A DNA stretch of 64,000 nucleotides from Ptiloglossa arizonensis (taxonomy: Eukaryota; Arthropoda; Insecta; Hymenoptera; Colletidae), in the NCBI RefSeq assembly GCF_051014685.1, contig NW_027478522.1:682001-746000 (forward strand), written 5' to 3'. Positions 50,905 through 62,650 of the stretch are shown here, one piece after another. Position 1 is the first letter of the stretch; each line of letters starts with the position of its first letter. The notes beneath the pieces are model-generated. The model was not told the origin of the DNA and searched no databases. It saw only the letters and a program-made list of their open reading frames with translations. The position numbers and the translations under genes were made by a program.

Positions 50905-53365
50905 TTCCCCTAGGCCGTCTAGTTATTCGTCTCGAGCATCAGAACTGCGAAAATTTTGAGTTTCTCAAGCGTTTCTTACCTCCAAACTGCCATATCTCGC
51001 GAACGGATTGACCAATCCTCAAAATTTCTATTGCATCTGAAAGTAGAAACTCGCCCGATTACAACGATATGCGTACTTTTCCGCTAGGCCGTTCTAGTTA
51101 TTCGTCTCGAGCATCAGAACTGCGAAAATTTTGAGTTTCTCAAGCGTTTCTTACCTCCAAACTGCCATATCTCGCGAACGGATTGACCAATCCGCAAAAT
51201 TTCTGTTGCATCTGAAAGTAGAAGCTCGCCCGATTACAACGGTGTGCGTACTTTTCAGCTAGGCCGTTCTAGTTATTCGTTTCGAGCATCCGAAGTGCGA
51301 AAATTTTGAGTTTCTCAAGCGTTTCTTACCTCCAAACTGCCATATCTCGCGAACTGATTGACCAATCCGCAAAATTTCTGTTGCATCTGAAAGTAGAAGC
51401 TCGCCCGATTACAACGGTATGCGTACTTTACGGCTAGGCCGTTCTAGTTATTCGTTTCGAGCATCAGAAGTGCGAAAATTTTGAGTTTCTCAAGCGTTTC
51501 TTACCTCCAAACTGCCATATCTCGCGAACGGATAGACCAATCTGCAAAATTTCTGTTGCATCTGAAAGTAGAAACTCGCCCGATTACAACGGTATGCGTA
51601 CATTTCCCCTAGGCCGTTCTAGTTATGTTTGTCAAGCATCAGAACTGCGAAAATTTTGAGTTTCTCTAGCGTTTCTTACCTCGAAACTGCCATATCTCGC
51701 GAACGGATTAACCAATCCTCAAAATTTCTGTTGCATCTGAAAGTAGAAACTCGCCCCATTACAACGGTATGCGTACTTTTCCCCTAGGCCGTTCTAGTTA
51801 TGCTTGTCGAGCATCAGAACTGCGAAAGTTTTGAGTTTCTCAAGCGTTTCTTACCTCCAAACTCCCATATCTCGCGAACGGATTGACCAATCCGCAAAAT
51901 TTCTGTTGCATCTGAAAGTAGAAACTCGCCCGATTACAACGGTATGTGTACTTTTCCCCTAGGCCGTGCCAGTTATTCGTTTCGACCATCAGAACTGCGA
52001 AAATTTTGAGTTTCTCAAGCGTTTCTTACCTCCAAACTGCCATATCTCGCGAACGGATTGACCAATCCGCAAAATTTCTATTGCATCTGAATGTAGAAAC
52101 CAGCCCGATTACAACGGTATGCGTACTTTTCCCCTAGGCCGTTCTAGTTATTCGTTTCGAGCATCAGAACTGCGAAAATTTTGAGTTTCTCAAGCGTTTC
52201 TTACTTACAAACTGCCATATCTCGCGAACGGATTGGCCAATCCGCAAAATTTCTGTTGCATCTGAAAGTAGAAACTCGCCCGATCACAACGGTATGCGTA
52301 CTTTTCCCCTAGGCCGTTCTGGTTATTCGTTTCGAGCATCAGAACTGCGAAAATTTTGAGTTGCTCCAGCGTTTCTTACCTCCAAACTGCCATATCTCGC
52401 GAAAGGATTGACCAATCCGCAAAATTTCTGTTGCATCTGAAAGTAGCAACTCGCCCAATTACAACGGTATGCGTACTTTTCCCCTAGGTACTTCTAGTTA
52501 TTCGTTTCGAGCATCAGAACTGCGAATATTTTGAGTTTCTCAAGCGTTTCTTACTTACAATCTGCCATATCTCGCGAACGGATTGACCAATCCGCAAAAT
52601 TTCTATTGCATCTGAATGTAGAAACCAGCCCGATTACAACGGTATGCGTACTTTTCCCCTAGGCCGTTCTAGTTATGCTTGTCGAGGATCAGAACTGCGA
52701 AAATTTAGAGTTTCTCAAGCGTTTCTTACCTCCAAACTGCCATATCTCGCGAACGGATTGACCAATCCGCAAAATTTCTGTTGCATCTGAAAGTAGAAAC
52801 TCGCCCGATTGCAACGGTATGTGTGCTTTGCCTCTAGGCCGTTCTAGTTATGCTTGTCAAGCATCAGAACTGCGAAAATTTTAAGTTTCTCAAGCGATTC
52901 TTACCTCCAAACTGCCATATCTCGCGAACGGATTGACCAATCCTCAAAATTTCTGTTGCATCCAAAAGTAGAAACTCGCCCGATTACAACGGTATGCGTA
53001 CTTTTCCCCTAGGTACTTCTAGTTATTCGTTTCGAGCATCAGAACTGCGAATATTTTGAGTTTCTCAAGCGTTTCTTACTTACAATCTGCCACACCTCGC
53101 GAACGGATTGACCAATCCGCAAAATTTCTGTTGCATCTGAAAGTAGAAGCTCGCCCGATTACAACGGTATGCGTACTTTTCCGCTAGGCCGTTCTAGTTA
53201 TTCGTTTCGAGCATCAGAAATGCGAAAATTTTGAGTTTCTCAAGCGTTTCTTACGTCCAAACTGCCATATCTCGCGAACTGATTGACCAATCCGCAAAAT
53301 TTCTGTTGCATCTGAAAGTAGAATCTCGCCCGATTACAACGGTATGCGTACATTTCCCCTAGGCC
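50905..53365 (+). repeat. 14-mer HOR, copy 2 (2,449 bp)
   Basis: Offset exactly 2,449 bp from copy 1. Its last monomer carries the same unusual start, AGAATCTCGCCCG followed by GTACATTTCCCC, as the last monomer of copy 1. It then diverges into TATGTTTGTCAAGC instead of GGCCGTCTAG, because the next duplication (10-mer) begins there. Confidence 0.88.
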
Positions 53366-55070
53366 GTTCTAGTTATGTTTGTCAAGCATCAGAACTGCGA
53401 AAATTTTGAGTTTCTCTAGCGTTTCTTACCTCGAAACTGCCATATCTCGCGAACGGATTAACCAATCCTCAAAATTTCTGTTGCATCTGAAAGTAGAAAC
53501 TCGCCCCATTACAACGGTATGCGTACTTTTCCCCTAGGCCGTTCTAGTTATGCTTGTCGAGCATCAGAACTGCGAAAGTTTTGAGTTTCTCAAGCGTTTC
53601 TTACCTCCAAACTCCCATATCTCGCGAACGGATTGACCAATCCGCAAAATTTCTGTTGCATCTGAAAGTAGAAACTCGCCCGATTACAACGGTATGTGTA
53701 CTTTTCCCCTAGGCCGTGCCAGTTATTCGTTTCGACCATCAGAACTGCGAAAATTTTGAGTTTCTCAAGCGTTTCTTACCTCCAAACTGCCATATCTCGC
53801 GAACGGATTGACCAATCCGCAAAATTTCTATTGCATCTGAATGTAGAAACTCGCCCGATTACAACGGTATGGGTACTTTTCCCCTAGGCCGTTCTAGTTA
53901 TTCGTTTCGAGCATCAGAACTGCGAAAATTTTGAGTTTCTCAAGCGTTTCTTACTTACAAACTGCCATATCTCGCGAACGGATTGGCCAATCCGCAAAAT
54001 TTCTGTTGCATCTGAAAGTAGAAACTCGCCCGATCACAACGGTATGCGTACTTTTCCCCTAGGCCGTTCTGGTTATTCGTTTCGAGCATCAGAACTGCGA
54101 AAATTTTGAGTTGCTCAAGCGTTTCTTACCTCCAAACTGCCATATCTCGCGAAAGGATTGACCAATCCGCAAAATTTCTGTTGCATCTGAAAGTAGCAAC
54201 TCGCCCAATTACAACGGTATGCGTACTTTTCCCCTAGGTACTACTAGTTATTCGTTTCGAGCATCAGAACTGCGAATATTTTGAGTTTCTCAAGCGTTTC
54301 TTACTTACAATCTGCCATATCTCGCGAACGGATTGACCAATCCGCAAAATTTCTATTGCATCTGAATGTAGAAACCAGCCCGATTACAACGGTATGCGTA
54401 CTTTTCCCCTAGGCCGTTCTAGTTATGCTTGTCGAGGATCAGAACTGCGAAAATTTAGAGTTTCTCAAGCGTTTCTTACCTCCAAACTGCCATATCTCGC
54501 GAACGGATTGACCAATCCGCAAAATTTCTGTTGCATCTGAAAGTAGAAACTCGCCCGATTGCAACGGTATGTGTGCTTTGCCTCTAGGCCGTTCTAGTTA
54601 TGCTTGTCAAGCATCAGAACTGCGAAAATTTTAAGTTTCTCAAGCGATTCTAACCTCCAAACTGCCATATCTCGCGAACGGATTGACCAATCCTCAAAAT
54701 TTCTGTTGCATCCAAAAGTAGAAACTCGCCCGATTACAACGGTATGCGTACTTTTCCCCTAGGTACTTCTAGTTATTCGTTTCGAGCATCAGAACTGCGA
54801 ATATTTTGAGTTTCTCAAGCGTTTCTTACTTACAATCTGCCACACCTCGCGAACGGATTGACCAATCCGCAAAATTTCTGTTGCATCTGAAAGTAGAAAC
54901 CAGCCCGATTACAACGGTATGCGTACTTTTCCGCTAGGCCGTTCTAGTTATTCGTTTCGAGCATCAGAAATGCGAAAATTTTGAGTTTCTCAAGCGTTTC
55001 TTACGTCCAAACTGCCATATCTCGCGAACTGATTGACCAATCCGCAAAATTTCTGTTGCATCTGAAAGTA
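53340..55070 (+). repeat. 10-mer copy of 51,590-53,320 (offset 1,750 bp)
   Basis: An exact ten-monomer step with no length change; GCCGTGCCAG moves from 51,967 to 53,717. It is more diverged than the 14-mer pair. Differences seen are CTCGCCCG for CAGCCCG (about 53,850), ATGGGTAC (53,870), GCTCAAGCG for GCTCCAGCG (54,114), GTACTACTAG (54,238) and TTCTAACC (54,648). The CTCGCCCG and ATGGGTAC variants are instead shared with the 42.1-43.7 kb block, so this copy has a separate ancestry or was converted. Confidence 0.85.
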
Positions 55071-58000
55071 GCAACTCGCCCAATTACAACGGTATGCGTA
55101 CTTTTCCCCTAGGTACTTCTAGTTATTCGTTTCGAGCATCAGAACTGCGAATATTTTGAGTTTCTCAAGCGTTTCTTACTTACAATCTGCCATATCTCGC
55201 GAACGGATTGACCAATCCGCAAAATTTCTATTGCATCTGAATGTAGAAACCAGCCCGATTACAACGGTATGCGTACTTTTCCGCTAGGCCGTTCTAGTTA
55301 TTCGTTTCGAGCATCAGAAATGCGAAAATTTTGAGTTTCTCAACCGTTTCTTACATCCAAACTGCCATATCTCGCGAACGGATTGACCTATCCGCAAAAT
55401 TTCTGTTGCATCTGAAAGTAGAAACTCGCCCGATTACAACGGTATGCGTACTTTTCCCCTAGACCCTTCTAGTTCTTCGTTTCGAGCATCAGAACTGCGA
55501 ATATTTTGAGTTCCTCAAGCGTTTTTTACTTACAAACTGCCACATCTCGCGAACGGATCGACCAATCCGCAAAATTTCTGTGGTATCTGAAAGTAGAAAC
55601 TCGGCCAATTACAACGGTATGTGTACTTTTCCCCTAGGCCATTCTAGTTATTCGTTTCGAGCATCAGAACTGCGAAAATTTTGAGTTTCTCAAGCGTTTC
55701 TTACCTCCAAACTGCCATATCTCGCTAACGGATTGACCAATCCGCAAAATTTCTGTTGCATCTGAAAGTAGAAACTCGCCCGATTACAACGGTATGCGTA
55801 CTTTTCCCCTAGACCCTTCTAGTTATTCGTTTCAAGCATCAGAACTGTGAACATTTTGAGTTTCTCAAGCGTTTCTTACCTCCAAACTGCCATACCTCGC
55901 GAACGGATTGACCAATCCGCAAAATTTCTGTTGCATCTGAAAGTAGAAGCCCGCCAGATTACAACGGTATGCGTACTTTTCCCCTAGGCCGTTCTAGTTA
56001 TTCGTCTCGAGCATCAGAACTGCGAAAATTTTGAGTTTCTCAAGCGTTTCTTACCTCCAAACTGCCATATCTCGCGAACGGATTGACCAATCCTCAAAAT
56101 TTCTATTGCATCTGAAAGTAGAAACTCGCCCGATTACAACGATATGCGTACTTTTCCGCTAGGCCGTTCTAGTTATTCGTCTCGAGCATCAGAACTGCGA
56201 AAATTTTGAGTTTCTCAAGCGTTTCTTACCTCCAAACTGCCATATCTCGCGAACGGATTGACCAATCCGCAAAATTTCTGTTGCATCTGAAAGTAGAAGC
56301 TCGCCCGATTACAACGGTGTGCGTACTTTTCCGCTAGGCCGTTCTAGTTATTCGTTTCGAGCATCCGAAGTGCGAAAATTTTGAGTTTCTCAAGCGTTTC
56401 TTACCTCCAAACTGCCATATCTCGCGAACGGATAGACCAATCTGCAAAATTTCTGTTGCATCTGAAAGTAGAAACTCGCCCCATTACAACGGTCTGCGTA
56501 CTTTTCCTCTAGGCCGTTCTAGTTATGCTTGTCAAGCATCAGAACTGCGAAAATTTTGAGTTGCTCAAGCGATTCTTACCTCCAAACTGCCATATCTCGC
56601 GAACGGATTGACCAATCCGCAAAATTTCTGTTGCATCTGAAAGTAGAAACTCGCCCGATTGCAACGGTATGTGTACTTTTCCTCTAGGCCGTTCCTGTTA
56701 TTCGTTTCGAGCATCAGAACTGCGAAAATTTTGAGTTTCTCAACCGTTTCTTACATCCAAACTGCCATATCTCGCGAACGGATTGACCTATCCGCAAAAT
56801 TTCTGTTGCATCTGAAAGTAGAAACCCGCCCGATTACAACGGTATGCGTACTTTTCCCCTAGGCCGTTCTAGTTATTCGTCTCGAGCATCAGAACTGCGA
56901 AAATTTTGAGTTTCTCAAGCGTTTCTTACCTCCAAACTGCCATATCTCGCGAACGGATTGACCAATCCGCAAAATTTCTGTTGCATCTGAAAGTAGAAAC
57001 TCGCCCAAATACAACGGTATGCGTACTTTTCCCCTAGGCCGTTCTAGTTATGCTTGTCGAGCATCAGAACTGCGAAAGTTTTGAGTTTCTCAAGCGTTTC
57101 TTACCTCCAAACTCCCATATCTCGCGAACGGATTGACCAATCCGCAAAATTTCTGTTGCATCAGAAAGTAGAAACTCGCCCGATTACAACGGTATGTGTA
57201 CTTTTCCCCTAGGCCGTTCTAGTTATTCGTTTCGAACATCAGAACTGCGAAAATTTTGAGTTTCTCAAGCGTTTCTTACTTACAAACTGCCATATCTCGC
57301 GAACGGATTGGCCAATCCGCAAAATTTCTGTTGCATCTGAAAGTAGAAACTCGCCCGATCACAACGGTATGCGTACTTTTCCCCTAGGCCGTTCTGGTTA
57401 TTCGTTTCGAGCATCAGAACTGCGAAAATTTTGAGTTGCTCCAGCGTTTCTTACCTCCAAACTGCCATATCTCGCGAAAGGATTGACCAATCCGCAAAAT
57501 TTCTGTTGCATCTGAAAGTAGCAACTCGCCCAATTACAACGGTATGCGTACTTTTCCCCTAGGTACTTCTAGTTATTCGTTTCGAGCATCAGAACTGCGA
57601 ATATTTTGAGTTTCTCAAGCGTTTCTTACTTACAATCTGTCATATCTCGCGAACGGATTGACCAATCCGCAAAATTTCTATTGCATCTGAATGTAGAAAC
57701 CAGCCCGATTACAACGGTATGCGTACTTTACGGCTAGGCCGTTCTAGTTATTCGTTTCGAGCATCAGAAGTGCGAAAATTTTGAGTTTCTCAAGCGTTTC
57801 TTACCTCCAAACTGCCATATCTCGCGAACGGATAGACCAATCTGCAAAATTTCTGTTGCATCTGAAAGTAGAAACTCGCCCGATTACAACGGTATGCGTA
57901 CATTTCCCCTAGGCCGTTCTAGTTATGTTTGTCAAGCATCAGAACTGCGAAAATTTTGAGTTTCTCTAGCGTTTCTTACCTCGAAACTGCCATATCTCGC

Positions 58001-58400
58001 GAACGGATTAACCAATCCTCAAAATTTCTGTTGCATCTGAAAGTAGAAACTCGCCCGATTACAACGGTATGCGTACTTTTCCCCTAGGCCGTTCTAGTTA
58101 TTCGTTTCGAGCATCAGAACTGCGAATATTTTGAGTTTCTCAAGCGTTTCTTACTTACAAACTGCCACATCTCGCGAACGGATTGACCAATCCGCAAAAG
58201 TTCTGTTGCATCTGAAAGTAGAAACCCGCCCGATTACAACGGTATGCGTAGTTTTCCCCTAGGCCGTTCTGGTTATTCGTTTCGAGCATCAGAACTGCGA
58301 AAATTTTGTGTTGCTCAAGCGTTTCTTACCCCAAACTGCCATATCTCGCGAACGGATTGACCAATCCGCAAAATTTCTGTTGCATCTGAAAGTAGAAAAT
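55071..58400 (+). repeat. Mosaic of right-family monomers
   Basis: The markers of block 3 occur in a scrambled order: GGTACTTCTAG (55,111; 57,572), ACCCTTCTAG (about 55,450 and 55,812), one GTGGT-class monomer (about 55,580), CGCTAACGG (55,722), CCAGATTAC (about 55,953), CGGTGTGCG (56,319), GATTGCAACGG (56,657), ACTTTACGGCTAG (57,728) and GTACATTTCCCC (57,900). A 1-bp deletion CTTACCCCAAAC lies at 58,328. Confidence 0.8.
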
Positions 58401-61400
58401 CGCCCGATTGCAACGGTATGTGCACTTTTCCTCTAGGCCGTTCCTGTTATTCGTTTCGAGCATCAGAACTGCGAAAATTTTGAGTTTCTCAACCGTTTCT
58501 TACATCCAAACTGCCATATCTCGCGAACGGATTGACCTATCCGAAAAATTTCTGTTGCATCTGAATGTAGAAACTCGCCCGATTACAACGGTATGCGTAC
58601 TTTTCCCCTAGACCGTTCTAGTTATTCGTTTCGAGCATCAGAACTGCGAAAATTTTGAGTTTCTCAAGCGTTTCTTACTTACAAACTGCCATATCTCGCC
58701 AACGGATTGGCCAATCCGCAAAATTTCTGTTGCATCTGAAAGTAGAAACTCGCCCGATCACAACGGTATGCGTACTTTTCCCCTAGGCCGTTCTGGTTAT
58801 TCGTTTCGAGCAACAGAACTGCGAAAATTTTGAGTTGCTCCAGCGTTTCTTACCTCCAAACTGCTATATCTCGCGAAAGGATTGACCAATCCGCAAAATT
58901 TCTGTTGCATCTGAAAGTAGAAACTCGCCCGATTACAACGGTATGTGTACTCTTCCCCTAGGCCGTTCTAGTTATTCGTTTCGAGCATCAGAACTGTGAA
59001 CATTTTGAGTTTCTCAACCGTTTCTTACCTCCAAACTGCCATATCTCGCGAACGGATTGACCAATCCGCAAAATTTCTGTTGCATCTGAAAGTAGCAACT
59101 CGCCCGATTACAACTGTATGCGCACTTTTCTCCTAGGCCGTTCTAGTTATTCGTTTCGAGCATCAGAACTGCGAAAATTTTGAGTTTCTCAAGCGTTTCT
59201 TACATCCAAACTGCCATATCTCGCGAAAGGATTGACCGATCCGCAAAATTTCTGTTGCATCTGAAAGTACAAACTCGCCCGATTACAACGGTATGCGCAC
59301 TTTTCCCCTAGGCCGTTCTAGTTATTCGTTTCGAGCATCAGAACTGCGCAAATTATGAGTTTCTGAAGCGTTTCTTACCTCCAAACTGCCATATCTCGCG
59401 AAAGGATTGACCAATCCGCAAAATTTCTGTTGCATCTGAAAGTAGAAACTCGCACGATTACAACTGTATGCGTACTTTTCCCCTAGGCCGTTCTAGTTAT
59501 TCGTTTCGAGCATCAGAACTGTGAACATTTTGAGTTTCTCGACCGTTTCTTACCTCCAAACTGCCATATCTCGCGAACGGATTGACCAATCCGCAAAATT
59601 TCTGTTGCATCTGAAAGTAGAAACTCGCCCGATTACAACTGTATGCGTACTTTTCCCCTAGGCCGTTCCAGTTATTCGGTTCGAGCATCAGAACAGAGAA
59701 AATTTTGAGTATCTCAAGCGTTTCTTACCTCCAAACTGCCATATCTCGCGAACGGATTGACCAAACCGCAAAATTTCTGTTGCATCTGAAAGTAGAAACT
59801 CGCCCGATTACAACGGTATGCCTACTTTTCCCCTAGGCCGTTCTGGTTATTCGTTTCGAGCATCAGAACTGCGAAAATTTTGAGTTGCTCAAGCGTTTCT
59901 TACCTCCAAACTGCCATATCTCGCGAAAGGATTGACCAATCCGCAAAATTTCTGTTGCATCTGAAAGTAGAATCCCGCCCGATTACAACGGTACGCGTAC
60001 TTTTCCCCTAGGCCGTTCTAGTTATTCGGTTCGAGCATCAGAACAGCGAAATTTTTGAGTTTCTCAAGCGTTTCTTACCTCCAAACTGCCATATCTCGCG
60101 AACGGATTGACCAAACCGCAAAATTTCTGTTGCATCTGAAAGTAGAAACTCGCCCGATTACAACGGTATGCCTACTTTTCCCCTAGGCCGTTCTAGTTAT
60201 TCGTTTCGAGTATCAGAACTGCGAATATTTTGAGTTCCTCAAGCGTTTCTTACTTACAAACTGCCACATCTCGCGAACGGATCGACCAATCCGCAAAATT
60301 TCTGTGGTATCTGAATGTAGAAACTCGGCCAATTACAACGGTATGTGTACTTTTCCCCTAGGCCGTTCTAGTTATTCGTTTCGAGCATCAGAACTGTGAA
60401 CATTTTGAGTTTCTCAACCGTTTCTTACCTCCAAACTGCCATATCTCGCGAACGGATTGACCAACCCGCAAAATTTCTGTTGCATCTGAAAGTAGAAACT
60501 CGCCCGATTACAACGGTATGCGTACTTTTCCCCTAGGCCGTTCTAGTTATGCTTGTCAAGCATCAGAACTGCGAATATTTTGAGTTTCTCAAGCGATTCT
60601 TACCTCCAAACTGCCATATCTCGCGAACGGATTGACCAATCCGCAAAATTTCTGTTGCATCTGAAAGTAGAAACTCGCCCGATTACAATGGTATGCGTAC
60701 TTTTCCGCTAGGCCGTTCTAGTTATTCGTTTCGAGCATCAGAACTGCGAAAATTTTGAGTTTCTCAAGCGTTTCTTACCTCCAAACTGCCATATCTCGCG
60801 AACTGATTGACCAATCCGCAAAATTTCTGTTGCATCTGAAAGTAGAATCCCGCCCGATTACAACGGTACGCGTACTTTTCCCCTAGGCCGTTCTAGTTAT
60901 TCGTCTCGAACATCAGAACTGCGAAACTTTTGAGTTTCTCAAGCATTTCTTACCTCCAAACTGCAATATCTCGCGAACGGATAGACCAATCCGCAAAATT
61001 TCTGTTGCATCTGAAAGTAGAAGCTCGCCCGATTAGAACGGTATGCGTACTTTTCCCCTAGGCAGTTCTAGTTATTCGTTTCGAGCATCAGAACTGCGAA
61101 AATTTTGAGTTTCTCAAGCGTTTCTTACCTCCAAACTGCCATATCTCGCGAACGGATAGACCAATCCGCAAAATTTCTGTTGCATCTGAAAGTAGACACT
61201 CGCCCGATTACAACTGTATGGTACTTTTCCCCTAGGCCGTTCTAGTTATTCGTTTCGAGCATCAGAACTGTGAAAATTTTGAGTTTCTCAAGCGCTTCTT
61301 ACTTCCAAACTGCCATATCTCGAGAAAGGATTGACCAATCCGCAAAATTTCTGTTGCATCTGAAAGTAGAAACTCGCCCGATTACAACTGTATGCGTACT

Positions 61401-61582
61401 TTTCCCCTAGGCCGTTCTAGTTATTCGGTTCGAGCATCAGAACAGCGAAATTTTTGAGTTTCTCAAGCGTCTCTTACCTCCAAACTGCCATATCTCGCGA
61501 ACGGATTGACCAATCCGCAAAATTTCTGTTGCATCTGAAAGTAGAAACTCACCCGATTACAACGGTATGTGTACTTTTCCTC

Positions 61583-62650
61583 TAGGCCGTTCTAGTTATT
61601 CGTTTCGAGCATCAGAACAGCGAAAATTTTGAGTTTCTCAAGCGTTTCTTACCTCCAATCTGCCATATCTTGCGAACGGATTGACCAATCCGCAAAATTT
61701 CTGTTGCGTCTGAAAGTAGAAACTCGCCCGATTACAACGGTATGTGTACTTTTCCCCTAGGCCGTGCCATTTTTTCGTTTCGAGCATCAGAACTGCGAAA
61801 ATTTTGAGTTTCTCAAGCGATTCTTACCTCCAAACTGCCATATCTCGCGAACGGATTGACCAATCCGCAAAATTTCTGTTGCATCTGAAAGTAGAAACTC
61901 GCCCGATTACAAGTGCATGCGTACTTTTCCCCTAGGCCGTTCTAGTTATTCGTTTCGAGCATCAGAACTGTGAAAATTTTGAGTTTCTCAAGCGTTTCTT
62001 ACTTCCAAACTGCCATATCTCGAGAAAGGATTGACCAATCCGCAAAATTTCTGTTGCATCTGAAAGTAGAAACTCGCCCGATTACAACTGTATGCGTACT
62101 TTTCCCCTAGGCCGTTCTAGTTATTCGTTTCGAGCATCAGAACAGCGAAAATTTTGAGTTTCTCAAGCGTTTCTTACCTCCAATCTGCCATATCTTGCGA
62201 ACGGATTGACCAATCCGCAAAATTTCTGTTGCGTCTGAAAGTAGAAACTCGCCCGATTACAACGGTATGGGTACTTTTCCCCTAGGCCGTGCCATTTATT
62301 CGTTTCGAGCATCAGAACTGCGAAAATTTTGAGTTTCTCAAGCGATTCTTACCTCCAAACTGCCATATCTCGCGAACGGATTGACCAATCCGCAAAATTT
62401 CTGTTGCATCTGAAAGTAGAAACTCGCCCGATTACAACTGTATGTGTACTTTTCCCCTAGGCCGTTCTAGTTATTCGTTTCGAGCATCAGAACTGTGAAA
62501 ATTTTGAGTTTCTCAAGCGTTTCTTACTTCCAAACTGCCATATCTCGAGAAAGGATTGACCAATCCGCAAAATTTCTGTTGCATCTGAAAGTAGAAACTC
62601 GCCCGATTACAACTGTATGCGTACTTTTCCCCTAGGCCGTTCTAGTTATT
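61583..62650 (+). repeat. Trimer tandem repeat, offset 525 bp
   Basis: Segment 61,583-62,125 recurs at 62,108-62,650, an exact three-monomer step. Markers are CAGAACAGCG (61,616 and 62,141), CCAATCTGCC with ATCTTGCG, GTTGCGTCTG, GCCGTGCCATTT, and CTCGAGAAAGG (62,021 and 62,546; also 61,321, four monomers before the first). Confidence 0.83.

Noticed and set aside
59497..59688. Minus-strand open frame of 63 codons with an ATG start
   Set aside because: It lies wholly inside satellite monomers and exists only because private substitutions in this heterogeneous region remove usual stops. Nothing else supports it.
60029..60039. Pol III B-box-like GGTTCGA in CGGTTCGAGC monomers (also 61,428, 62,651, 63,701)
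   Set aside because: Only the first seven bases fit; the following bases are CAT instead of TCC. There is no suitable A box upstream and no tRNA fold. Most monomers read CGTTTCGAGC instead.
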